From Tomocerus qinae (lineage: Eukaryota > Arthropoda > Collembola > Entomobryomorpha > Tomoceridae): DNA of 64,000 bases. The notes beneath the pieces were generated by a model. It worked only from the letters and a program-made list of their open reading frames with translations. It searched no databases and had not been told where the DNA came from. A program made the position numbers and the translations under genes. Below are positions 40,997-54,100 of the stretch, piece after piece (positions within the stretch are counted from its first letter, which is position 1; each line of letters starts with the position of its first letter). The stretch spans positions 134,003,875 to 134,067,874 of the forward strand of contig CM034546.1 of the NCBI GenBank assembly GCA_020055645.1. Reading direction: 5' to 3'.

Positions 40997-42604
40997 ATTC
41001 TCCAAAAAATAGTTACGATCACTAAATGTAACTAAAATTAATAAAAAGACCCTACCACATTCACCTAAATTACAAAGATATTTTCTTGTGTAATAAATTG
41101 ATCTATTCAGCATTACTTCCACTATCAAGGCTGCAGGGGGGAGGGTAACAGAGAACGTGCTCTCTCTCTCCCCGAAATCGAATTAAATAGAGTTTTTTGC
41201 CTAAAAGCGCAAAAATTGGTTGAAGTAAGGCAGTGGTTGCACATTTAAAAAATCGCACAATGAAATACAGGGCATACCTGAACCCGCATTCGATTGCATT
41301 CGCATTCGATACTTGTCTGTGTCTCGGCGGCGGTTGATATCGTATGTGTCCTTCGGTTAGGTATGTAATAATAATAAATAAGTATAAAATTATAATAACA
41401 GAATCTTGCTACACAATAAATGTTAGATAAAACTATTACATTATCGATTGTGTCTATTTTTCATTCCATTTGAATGATAAGAAAGAACGGATTTACTGGA
41501 TTGGCACACACGTGAATTTTGAATTCTAATTTTCCCTTACCTCCAAAAATCATTGTCATTAGTTTAAAGACTGCATGATTGGGATTGAGGTAAATAAATT
41601 ATTATAGATTACTACAAGTAAGCTGTACTGTACAATACCTATATTACAGTATCTATTATGTTAAGCACAAATGTTTCATTGATTTAAACGACTATTTTCA
41701 GTCCTACTTCTTCAAACTTAGTTAAGGGTTGGATTGAAGTGGTGACATGTTTACACCTTTTCGAATAAATTCTAAACTGTTTTCTGGTACTTTATTATTT
41801 TCTTAGCTCCTTGAAGGAAATTATCCTCAATACCCTTGACCCTTAGGTTCCTATGTGTAAGGTTTCTTAAATATTTTATATTGGCCACTGATTATTCGGA
41901 TTTTAGCCAGCTGCAAGTTTACACATTATCATCCATTTTCACCACTGGCTAGCTATACGAGTGAGCTGGAGTACTTTGTGTTTATAGTTTCACAAGGTAT
42001 TAATAAGCACTGAAGCTTTTATAATTGCCAATTAAGCATTAAGCCAAATTCCACACAGAATTACAATGATTGTCCCCATTCTACTATGACTATACCTTAT
42101 GCTAAAATTCTCATGACTCTTCATGATGATCATGATATTTTCAGGTTGATGTTTGTTAGATCTGTTAGTACATGTTAAAACAACATTTTAAACTCATCAA
42201 TCAAGCATAGTTTAGGGTATTAACCCGAGTTGGACACTTTGTGTCCCCAACTATTCCAGCAGACTTTGCATCTTATAGCGTTTAAACTGCACTTAACATA
42301 GAAAATGAAGTACTATGACTATAAACCATGAGTGAACTTTGTTTCTGGATAATCGGCAGCTGGATTTTTTCCCATGCACTGATGCTACTACAATGTACAT
42401 TAAATCGAAACCAAGTTATACGTGCCCAAGTACAGATTCATGACTTTTATCATGATCTTCAATTTATTTGACTTGTGCACCTTTCTGAATTCCCACAGTT
42501 GATTGATATTAAAAATGGGGTACGGTACACGACTATATATAAAAGGTTATTATTGCAAATTCTACCAAGGATTGTAATTAAAGTATAAATTCCATCTGGA
42601 AAAT
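40997..42604. other. Gap without a recognised gene; TATA box for the Cys-rich gene at right end
   Basis: A CT-run (CTCTCTCTC) occurs near 41160-41170. A block at about 42490-42545 (CCCACAGTTGATTGATATTAAAAATGG, then TATATATAAAAGG) is mirrored at 62935-62990 upstream of the paralogue at 63055, so it is a conserved promoter region. Otherwise no gene is seen. Confidence 0.5.
42532..42545 (+). promoter_or_regulatory. TATA box conserved among Cys-rich paralogues
   Basis: CTATATATAAAAGG lies about 65 bases before the ATG at 42605. A matching TATATAAATAG lies at about 62973 before the third paralogue. Confidence 0.6.
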
Positions 42605-43975
42605 ATGGCTTCAAATATGAGTATCAAAAAAGGTTCGATATTAATTCCTTATTTCTAAATTCTAAGTATAACTTATAAATACTAGACAGTCAGACTTTAA
42701 ATAAAATAATATCAATTAGATAATTATTAATAATTTGAAATAATTATTTCAGGGTTTGAATCAAGTAGATGCACTCTAATGTTTCTGAGTGTATTTTTTC
42801 TTGTATCATCATTGAGAGTAATAATTTGTATTGAACTATACGAGCCTTGCGAACTAAATAACAGCACAGCTTGCGAACAATACAATTATTCTGGAATAAT
42901 TTGTTTGCCTAAAAGCCCAACTAGTCCACCTGAAGACCTTGGTGTTTGTAATTGCAAATGGAATGCAGAATTCCCTTACAATTATACTTTTAGTGAGACA
43001 AGTCTGGAATGTGTGGCCATTGTTAAAGGTCGCTGTTTAATTGGGGGAGATGAGCCAAGACACTGCGTGGAAAATGCATTGTGTAAAAGCAATGCAACGA
43101 CGACATTTGGAAGGTGCGAATGTCTTGAAGATTTCATGGAAGATTACGAGAACGGAACGAGGAGTTGTGTAGATAGAAAATTAGATTATCAGGAAGTCTG
43201 TGAAGTGAATGGGGTACCTAGTAAATATAGTTGCAAAAGTTTCCATGACCTTACTCCCAACTCGACAATGCCGACGACGACTCTTTCCTGTGTCCCCATA
43301 GCCAAGGGCGACAGTACAAAAAGGTGCGACTGTGAAGACAATCTAAATGACATCATGTTCAAATTCCACAGCAACAAATGTCTTGCTCTAGTAAATAGTA
43401 CTTGTGATGAAGATACTGATTGCTACGAAACTTCATTCAATTCAACATTTTGCAATGACAAGAAATGTAAGTGTCGAGACAAATTTTTTGCCAATGACGA
43501 TAAAATTTGCGTAGAAGAAAAGCTGGAACTAGATGATCCTTTGGGTTATAATAGTACCGACGTTTGTAACAATAGCACATTAACTTGCAAAGACTACAGC
43601 AATACTGTCGCTTGTGTTAAAGTTGAAAACGACTCACCAAGGTGTTTGTGCAAAGGAAGTCAAGATTACCTTAAAAGCAGTCCTGGTTACATATTTGACA
43701 ATAAGTTACAAATATGCATAGCTCTATTTGGTACCAAGTGCGACAGTAATACTACCTGTGTAGAAAATTCCACTTGCAAACCCACAGATGATGATCAAGG
43801 GACTTGTCAATGCAAAGATGGCTTCGAACATGCTTATTACAAAATTTGTAATAAAACAAGTGACATATATCCAACAACTGAGTCATTTATAAAGGCAGGA
43901 ACATCTACTCAATCTGTGACTACCAAATTCCTCTTTCTATCTTCCATTCTGACATTTATTCTTTTCCAATTGTAG
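42605..43975 (+). CDS. Cys-rich EGF-like surface protein, paralogue 1 (full length, probably GPI-anchored)
   Basis: Two exons (42605-42632, 42753-43975) give 416 residues. The first exon encodes only nine codons plus one base; a hydrophobic signal segment follows (about 18-35), then the start 'ELYEPCEL'. The body has about ten Cys-rich units with EGF-like spacing such as 'CVENALCKS...FGRCECLEDF' and 'CNDKKCKCRDKFFANDDKIC', and many N-glycosylation sites. The C-terminus is a Ser/Thr-rich stretch followed by a hydrophobic end (FLFLSSILTFILFQL) without charged tail, typical of a GPI signal. It resembles arthropod extracellular EGF-repeat proteins, but I cannot name it. Confidence 0.75.
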
Positions 43976-45110
43976 AATTTAGGAATTAAATTCCATGGAC
44001 AATCAAGTATCCAGAAATAATAATGTTTAATTTAAATATATGTTTAAAATTAATATTTTGGGTTTTAAAGAATCCCAAATTACACTACAGATTTAATGCT
44101 GATTAAATATTGAAATATATTGGAAAAGTGTAATATTAATAAAAGGCGAGCCAAAAAAATCAAATTCGTTCAAATCATTGAATTGAAACTATAATAATAT
44201 AATTTATAATTTTACGGCATTTTCAGTTTGCCAAACTACTGTTATTATCCCTCGTCACTAAAGCCGGCGAGAATACATCGCATTATCTCAGCTTGTCTTT
44301 CATAGCTTTTAAAATGCATATAACTAAAATGATCTACGTAATTTGTATAATATGCTTTGCAAATCCAAAATGCGCAAGAAACTTTGTATAATGTATTTAT
44401 TGAACATTTATAGCATATTATATATACTGGATTATTTTTTTACTATTATTATTACAATTTTTTTACTACGGGTACCAAAATAACTAGCACTGAGGTATTG
44501 TAACAATGCATACTTGTATTCCTGCCATTTCTCTCATTGAGAACTATATTGATAAATTTCGTATTTCATATTCCCAAAACCAGGTTACAGTTTAATGGTT
44601 CATTTAGAAATAGAATGGAAAAACTGAAGCAGTGGAACATATACAATAAACTGTTAGGTACATTTTGTTAAATGGTAAAAAAATACAAAATGGTCAAATG
44701 CTAATGGTCAATAATTTTCTGATAGATTTTTTTCACTACTCTGACTACAACTGCTCGTTATCGTTTGAAATTGCAAAAATTAATAAATGTATAATGGAAA
44801 AAGGATGACAGATTGTTTAAGAAAGTCCCATTACATTATCTGTAGCTTTCAGCGTCAAAAAGAAAATACATCTACGAAGTAATTTCACTAAATGTTTCCC
44901 ACAAGCCCAAAAGAACCCGGGGCTAAACAAATATAGACCTGATGGCCATACTTTGAAAAAAAAGAACTGTACAGTATCCCAAAAATTTCAAAAAGTAAGG
45001 CTTCCCTGTGATGTCAAATAACATATGCCTTGAACCCGAAAATAATCTGTACACTTCCAATATTTTGTCTTCTACTATTAGGATCTGATGTGAAAATAGC
45101 TAAACAGATC
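43976..45110. other. Gap without a recognised gene
   Basis: AT-rich spacer between two convergent genes, holding their 3' ends. No further gene is seen. Confidence 0.45.
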
Positions 45111-48100
45111 TTAAAACCATAATCCGTCATCTTCAGCCTGACCGTCTCCAGTTCCTTCGTTGTCCGAATCACTCACTTCTAAATCTGCATGGAGATTTTG
45201 CTGTGACGTATCCAAACTGGATCTTTGACTTAACATTTCATTTGCATTGTCCTCCCCATCTAAAACATTCATATGATTGTTATTAATAAACTCGAAACAG
45301 TACAAAAAATTATACCTCACACGAAATAAATTAACATTCTATAAATTATATAATTATGATATTTCTTATGATTAATAATGCAATTTTGTGCGCTTTAATT
45401 ACATGAATACAATAAACCAACGTAACTACACCTAAAGCATAGTAATAACTTTACTTGACTTACATTCAGCCATTCCACGCATTGGATTGCTTCCCGGTCT
45501 ACTGCTAAGTTGAAGCAAAGCTTCCATTGCCTGCTGACTATCCTCATCAAGGCTTTGATTGCTCTGACCGCCAAATTTCCGAAGCGTATCTTTCATGGCT
45601 AATTCCTCTTCACTCAGGTATTCCCCTTTAAACACATTAATAATCAATTAGTATATAAATTAGGTAATACATATAAATGTGAACGAAAAACACCTGTAAT
45701 TAGTGTAAAGGTTATTTATATTGCATATAGTTGTCAATATTTGATTAGTATTATTGCTACAATATCTAAACCTTCATTACCTTCTTCTTCCTCCTCTTGC
45801 TGTTGAGATCGTCCTGTTCCAAGAACATTAGTATTATAATAATCATCGAGATCTTCTATTTCTGCACCTCTACTTGTCTGTAAATAAATATTACCCGTCA
45901 AACAATGAAAATCATAAATAATTACAACATACAACAATATTACAATATTAATACTATAATAATTACTATACTAATATAATAAAAAATCTGCAACTTAAAA
46001 TGGTTGACTATTAAAACATAGCAATTTACAATCTACGTACCATGGAATGAGTATCTGATACATTCGCGTCCACTTCCATTCCCATAAAATTACTATTGCT
46101 TAATTCATCCTCCATTCCCGCAAACGAGTGGCTACTATCACCATCTTCTATTGCCTTGTCCTTAGCTTTTTGGATATTCTTTTCTAGTTGCTTAAGATGG
46201 TCATCGAACTGTCCCAGATATTCTCGTGCAAAAAAGACGAGGGCTTTAGATTTATTTGTAAACGTCGACTCAGCACCATTATACATCAAAGAGTTTTCAT
46301 GGATTTGCTCCAAATCACTCAAGAAATCCAAACTGTTGTGATACTTATTCCCTGAAACATATTGATTCGAGTTTAAACGGTTATTTCATTAAAAATTGGC
46401 ATTTATTTGTAACAATGCTGTGATGTAACACCAATGTAACAATTCAAATGCAAACATGTTTCATGCCTAAAATCAGAAAATATTATTGAATAATTTTGTG
46501 GCATGAATTTTGTGCGCGGATTTGATGACAGGCTAAATTTATACACGTTAAAAAAATTTCGGCCAAGCTGTATAAAACTGTGACTATATGACTTAGTGTC
46601 ATTTAAGGAAGTGTGGGAAAAACGTTAAACATTCATTCCATTTTCTTCCAAGTGGGAATTTTTTATAAGAAATCCCACTTAAGAAGTATAATTCCCGCAG
46701 GAAAAACTTAAAACATTTTTATATGAAATCCCACTTAACAAATATAATTTTCATAGGAAAACCTTAAATATGTACTACATTCACTTCATACACTACATGT
46801 GTTACAACTTAAAGTTTAGGCAAAAACTCCCACATCGAATCTGTTACTTTTACTACATAATTATATTGTTACAGGCGTTAATTTTAAGTTGTAACACATG
46901 TAGTAAAACATTTATTCTATCTTCTTCCATGTGGGAATTATAGAAAGGAATCCCAATTAAGAAGTAATTTTTGTAGGAAAAACAAATATTTCTTCTATTT
47001 TCTTCCATGTGGGAAATTTTATAAGAAATCCCACTTAGAAAATATAATTTTCATAGGAAAAACTTTAAATATTTCTTCTTTTTTCTTTCCAGTGGGAATT
47101 TTCATAAGAAATCCCACTTATGAAGTATAATCTTTATAGGAAAAACTTTAAATATTTCTTCTATTTTCTTTCCAGTTGGAATTTTCATAAGAAATCCCAC
47201 TTATGAAGTATAATCTTCATAGGAAAAACATTTCTTCTATTTTCTTCCAAGTGAGATTTTTTATAAGAAATCCCACTTAAGAAGTATAATTTTCATAGGA
47301 AAAACTTTAAATATTTCTTCTATTTTCTTCCAAGTGGGAATTTTTATAAGAAATCCCACATAAGAAGTATAATCCCGCAGAAAAACTTAAAACATATCTT
47401 CTATTTTCTTATTAAAAACTTGCAATTGCGGATGAATAAAAATTTGGAATTTATACTTTTTTAAGTGGGAATTTTCTAAAAAATGCCACTTAAATTCAAG
47501 AATTTCCTGAAATATTGCATGTTGAAAATTATTATCTCTGTAGACGTGTGATAAGTTTAGTTAGTTTGTGATTATTTTTCACATACGTACCAAAGCATAC
47601 CTTCGTAAGTAAAAGTTAGTACATGAAGGTATGCGTTGTGATACATCAGTGAAAACGTTAACTGCTAGGTATCTTAACATTCACACGTAAATCCTGATAA
47701 TACTTTTTATGGTTATATTTGATAAAACTCAAATGAGGTTTTATTTATATGTATAGAATTTACCTTTAATTTTTCTGTAAATCGTTTCTAAATCCATGGG
47801 GTTAGAAATTATTTCATAATAATCTTTCACAGCCTTTTTATTCACAGGTTTGAGGAATGGAAACGCTTCGGACATTGCTTTGATTTTATTCATAGCATTT
47901 TCCAGTATATAACTTAGTCCAGTCTAAAAATATATTAAAAATATCAAATATTTAAAAAAAGCGAGAATATAAAATTACAAAGATAATGAGTAACAAACAA
48001 GCATTTACAACTGATGATCTTATGCATTACAGACACAAATGAAAATAAGTACCTGATCATTATCATCCAAAAGTGGATTAATCATACGTTCCAACTTTAT

Positions 48101-51100
48101 TAATTTTTCTTCTTTTTCTTGTAACCTTTCCTTACACAACTCCAGCATTTTCTTAGCATACTCCGTTAGCAGGTTTTTAGCACCTAATAATAACAAGAAT
48201 AAAGTTGATAAATTTTAAATGGAATAGATACAGAAGGATTAAAATAAAAATAAATTTTAGACCTACCATTGTAACTTGAGCAGTTGTCAAAAATTAGCTG
48301 AACATCCATAAGAAAATCCGAACGGGTTTGATATTTTTTCTGTCTGACTTTTTCTCTCATTGTTTGTAAATCCATAGGTTTTTTAATAAGGCGGTAATAA
48401 TCAGGAATCAGCTGTTGAGCAACAAAAGAAAAAAACAGCAACTCTTTTCCTTCACACATTTGGTATACCCTAACACAGATAAGCAAGCTACATATAAAGA
48501 TATTATATTGAATATTTACATAGAGATAACAGATAAACACACAAAAATGGACAAGTACTATACATATAACAAAATTGTAATGCATCCTTCAATTCAAATG
48601 CTATACGACAATTAAAGCTGCGCAAAGCGGTCTTTACCCAGTATGTTTATAGAAATAATAATGTAATGTCCATTGCCAACTAAATAAAATGTATCAGTGG
48701 AAAATAAATATGATGTGTGTGTACCCAAACCCAGTAGTAAAACATTTCAAAAATGATTTAAAAAGCATACACATCAATATAACTACCTTCTGGCTAACAG
48801 GAAGATGAAAGTGGTTACTATCTGGTAAAGCTCGCAGTTCATTGAGTATGGTTTCAAAAATTCCACTAATAACAACCATAGGATCAATTCTCTGTCGATT
48901 TGCAGTTTTTCCTTTTTTAGCCAAGTAATCACAGTGGAGACTGGGAGTGGGACGCTTTTTCTTTGGCTTCCCAGCTGGAGCCATCACATCTTTAGGAACT
49001 TTCAGCATCAACGACCGCCGTTTGATTTCTTCAGCATGCTAAATATTAAAACACAGTATGATAAAACCTCATCACCAACTTACAAGTAATGTTGTTAGTA
49101 ATGTTACAGTAAAAAAGCGCATTACCTGAACTAACTTTCCTGACAAATGTACTTTCGTACCGTCGACTTTTACCAGTTCTTCGTCTTCAACAAAGAGTTG
49201 TTTCTCAAAATCCTCTTCTTGTTCCTGGGTCATTGCAACATTAAGAGAAGGTGCAGGCGAACTTGTATTTTGATACAGAGGACAGGCCTTATTAGTTTTC
49301 ATATGGCCCACCTAAATAGAATCATTTTAGAATTCTGTTACACAATTTAATCAGCAAATGCAAACTAATTATTGGCAAAATGAGTGTAAATTGCAAACCT
49401 GTCCACAAGCCCCACATTTCAATTTCAACTGAGGCTTCAGCTTGATTTTCTTCTTTCTGGGTGTCGGCGGTTTTGTCGTTTCTTTCTCTTGATTCCTCTT
49501 AATCCGCCGTAACTGCTCTTGAATACGGCGTTTTTCTTTCTTCATTTCTTCTTTAGCATGATCATCAAGCAGAGCGAATTGACGGATAAATGCTTCATCT
49601 TTTGTGGTCCTGATTCTCATATAAATGTCTATAATTGCTGGCTTGCGAACTATTTCTGTCCTCGTGTACTCTTTTCCGTCTGCACTTTTGAAAGTTCGGT
49701 GAATTTTTAGCACGCGTCCGGGATGATTGGCAAGCCCGGAGAGAGTGTTATTGTCCTCATCATCTTTTTTTTTGTTTTTTTTATTTCCTTTATCCTCTTC
49801 CTTTTCATCTTTACCCTCACCCAAAATCATCTTTTGCAACTCTCTTCTTTCTTGTTCTTCTTTCTCGTGATTTAACTATTCAATTAATAAATAAAATCAC
49901 TATTCAACTAAACTACTCCTAAAGAATGAAATATTACCACACCCTGGTAATAACGAAAATTGTTATAGAAATTGTCAATTAAATTGAAAACTAAAAATCT
50001 TATTCATTTAAATTAAAAATATAATTAAGTTAAATTTCTGCATACTTGAGAGCTAGTCTTTTTGTTGCTCAACATATTTTCAATATTTTTTCCCATTTCT
50101 TCAATATCTGAAAGTTCTTCCTCTGAACTCTCTCCTTCATCTGTTGAAAGAACTTCCCCGGACTGAAGAACGCGATTTTGAAGCTCAAATATCCGCTGAC
50201 ATTCCTCTTTATACCTAAAAACGAAAGTTTTTTTTAGTTTGTAGGCCTTCAAACAAAATTTGATGATAATTGATGAATACTAATTGCAATTACCTCTCCT
50301 GATGTTCAGCAACCGAAAAGCGATTACCTCGAGAAAATTTATTCATTCCCTTTTCACCTGCTTTGGCTTTCTCAGTTGAAAGTGTTCGCACAACGTCAAT
50401 GACCTCCCAACGGGATAACTTTTTAATCTAAAATTAAATAGCGTATAAAATGTCAAAAAACTATTTTTAAAAATTACAGAATAGAAAAATTAAATTCAAT
50501 ATTAAAAATATATAAAAAGTCTAATAATTTACTTCTTCCTCCGGCACACCAAATTTTCTCAACAATGCTTTAGCATTATTCAGCGACAGCTTCCGCAAAT
50601 CTGCATCAGTTCCAGTGACTATTCTTTTTGGCTGAGCTTCTTGCTCCTCTTTGTTTGTCTAGGAAATAAATAAGTAAACATAAAAAATATATAAATATAA
50701 ATACATGTGATAAGTAAAATAATATTGCCTACTAAAAGTGTGATGTACCTGGGGTTTATTAGGAACTCGTATGTATGAAAATCCTTCACCGCATCCAGTA
50801 GGATCTGCAGGACCAAGGAGCTGCAAAATGCATTTTCCTCTCATGGCCATTATATACGCACGAGTTGTATTCCAAGGAGCAGTCTTCACCTCATCATCAA
50901 TTTTCCCTTGATTTTCGTCATCATCATCCCCCTCAGGTGCAAAAAGAAATTTCTCACCGTATCCAGCATCCTACAAAAAATTATTATTATAGTCAGTGAT
51001 TGATAGTTTGTTTTCTTCCCACTAAACTCACTTGTTATAAAACTCATTTATTCGTAAATATCGTAAATATTATTAATTGTAACCTTTAATCGTTGTTCAG

Positions 51101-54100
51101 CAGCAATTAAACTGAAATATGCACAGCATTGCTCTGGGGATACCATAGCTCTAATTTCTTCTTCTGTTGGTAAACGAAATTCTGGCTTTATAACCCACCA
51201 ATTAGAATCTGCTCCAGTTCTTTTGAAATCCGCACATAATTTAAGTCGCTTTCTTATCGTGCTTTCAGAGTGCATTGGAAATGCTCGCTTTATTTCCTCC
51301 ATTCTAATCCTCCTAGGATTATCTCTGCTTTTCCAAAATAAGCGATAAATGAACACCTGTAATCATAACAATTATAAAATTAATTTGGAAATTCAAAATT
51401 TAAAAAATTATACAGTCTAATTCAATTGTATATGTACAATTGCTATCCAAACCTAATCGATCCAATGTTCAATAGACTTATTTACAACGAAACTGTAACT
51501 TACTTGTAAAAAGTCCCGAACGAAATTGTTAGACCTTTTGGAATTAGGACTGGGAACCTCGTATAGAGGACATTGTTGTCCTGCAGTGAAGATGCTGTCA
51601 AACTCGCGGATAAAATAGTTATTCCTGTAAAACAGTACAAATTTATTATTATTCCTTTTCAACTATGTACAACAGGATATCAGACAAATAAAGAATATTA
51701 ATACTTAAATCGTAATAAAACATAATTTACGCTATTTACAATATATAATATAATAATATTTAATAATAAGAATAATATTTACTTCTAAGAAATAATTTTT
51801 ATTTATAAGCCCACTAGCGCCTATTGTTTTTCTAACCATGTATTTTATAAAATTAGTTGTTTTAAAGCAACTAATTTTATAAATATAATATATAATTTTA
51901 TAAATTGCAATTTTTGACAGGAGCAAACAGAAACGCATAAGATAGGTATAAGTACCATCATCAACGGTAATATCCAAAAATGAAATGGTTAAATTGTAAA
52001 ATTATAAATCCTTTGAAAATATAAATATATAAAATTTAGGTAGTTGATTTTGAAAATTATAAATCGCTTGAAAATGTAAATATCTATTTAGGTAGTTAAT
52101 TTTGAAAATTATATTAAAATATAAGTAAACTTGTTTGAAAATGTAGTTGGATTTGGATAGTAAAAGACAAACTTTGTACCTTGTTCGTATGACAAGAAAG
52201 TCAAAACCCGTGACAGGGTGTTCGTACACTGGAGTACGATACATATTATTTTCTAGCGTTTGAATTATCTGCCCAGGATGCATAGCTCCTAGAAATGGGG
52301 ATGTGTGAGCATAAGACGTTTCTCCATACTTTGCCTCGGGGGGTCCAGCGTCTTTTCCAGCTTTCCTTTTGTAGTAGTTTTTAATTTTGGAACACATGCC
52401 AACCTAAAACATGTCATAAAATCAAAATTTGTCTTGAAAGAATATTCAAGAATATTATTAATAACAACACAAATAAAACTAAGCATACTTGATTAAGTAG
52501 AGGCGGATGCTCCTCGCAATATTCAATCAATATCAATTCCCCGTCTTTACCAGAAAGATCTTCAGGGGTTCGCATGAAGAAAATATCTCCTCCACCAGCT
52601 GCCAGTCGCTCATGTTCCCTTTGCTATGTAAATTGTAAATACAAACATTAGTCATTGAAAAATATACTATTATTTTTCTAGTATTCAGTCTCCTTGAATG
52701 CAGAACCACTTAGGACGATTTCAAACTGATTCGACTCGTAACCTCAAATTAACTGCTGTTCAACTATGCATCATAATTTGTATTTTTTCTTAACTACTTT
52801 CCATTTTGGGAAATAAATGCTAAAACACAGATTAGGGAATCTAACACTACAATATTTCTGATAATTGATATATTTTTGGAGTCAATTATTCTAAGATAGT
52901 AATGTAACTAGAAAATTAAATTAGAATTTTCCCCTGAAAGAAGATAATTGTCAGACTAGAATCTTATTAATTCGAAAATTATCGATTGTAATCAGTAATT
53001 AAATATTCTAACAAGATTTTTAAAATTATAGTGAACTTAGAACTGATAGTGTAATGTTTGGAACTCTCTTGGTTATTGGCCATTCATATGTGTGTTATAT
53101 GGGTATTTGAGTAGTTCTTAATATTCTGGGAGAAAGTATTAGCTGGGACCAAAATAGTTCTGCCATTAAATATAAAGTAGTTTAAATCCTAACAATACTG
53201 GCATGCAAATAAAGTTCTGCTAAAGTAGTTTAAATCCTAACAATACTGGCATGCAAATAAAGTTCTGCTAAAATAGTTTAAATTGAATATTTTAAATATT
53301 TCCTATCTTCAATAATGATACTATAATATAATTATTGTAAAATAGAACTTATTGCTGACTAACAATCATTATTATCTAGCATTGGCGCTTAAGCAAGGAA
53401 AATGTGTCAAAATTTTGATTTTTTGTAGTTAAAAGTATGACGTAAACATCCAGTGAAGTATTAGCTACAATAACAAAAACAACTTCTGAGAATAGTAACA
53501 GTCGAATATTTTTACTGGTTGTGAATATCGTAAAGGTAGATTTTATAAAAAAAATATCACAATATCTGAGACGTTTAATATAATATTAACCCTGTCTTGA
53601 CGAGTGCAAGGATGCACTAACGATCGAATTTCGTTACGATATTAAACCAAACATATTACACGAAATCCCAGATTATAATTTTTGTAATTTTTCAATTTTT
53701 TTAGAGATTACAACTTTATGGTGAACTAATTAGCTATTGTTATAAATAACGACATTTTAAAATTATTTCATGAGGGTATAAATTTATGTCACATTGACAC
53801 AAGAAATTAATTCTGCTGATCTGGTACGTCAAGACAGCCTTAATAATGAATAAAAAATAATAATAAATAGTAAAGTAAAAACGACCGCGACCGTCTGAGC
53901 AGTTCACCACAAAAAAATATATAGTTTGCCATAAATGACACGTAATAAGATGGCACTTTGTTATTTTACATACTTTTTGTTTCTTTTTTATATGTTTGGT
54001 GAGTGGAAGGACAGGCTGTGGAGCTGGAATTGCAAAAATGCCATTGTTGTATTTCCGAAGAGCCGGCCGGTGAAAGTTTCTTAATTTAATCTGTCCCATG

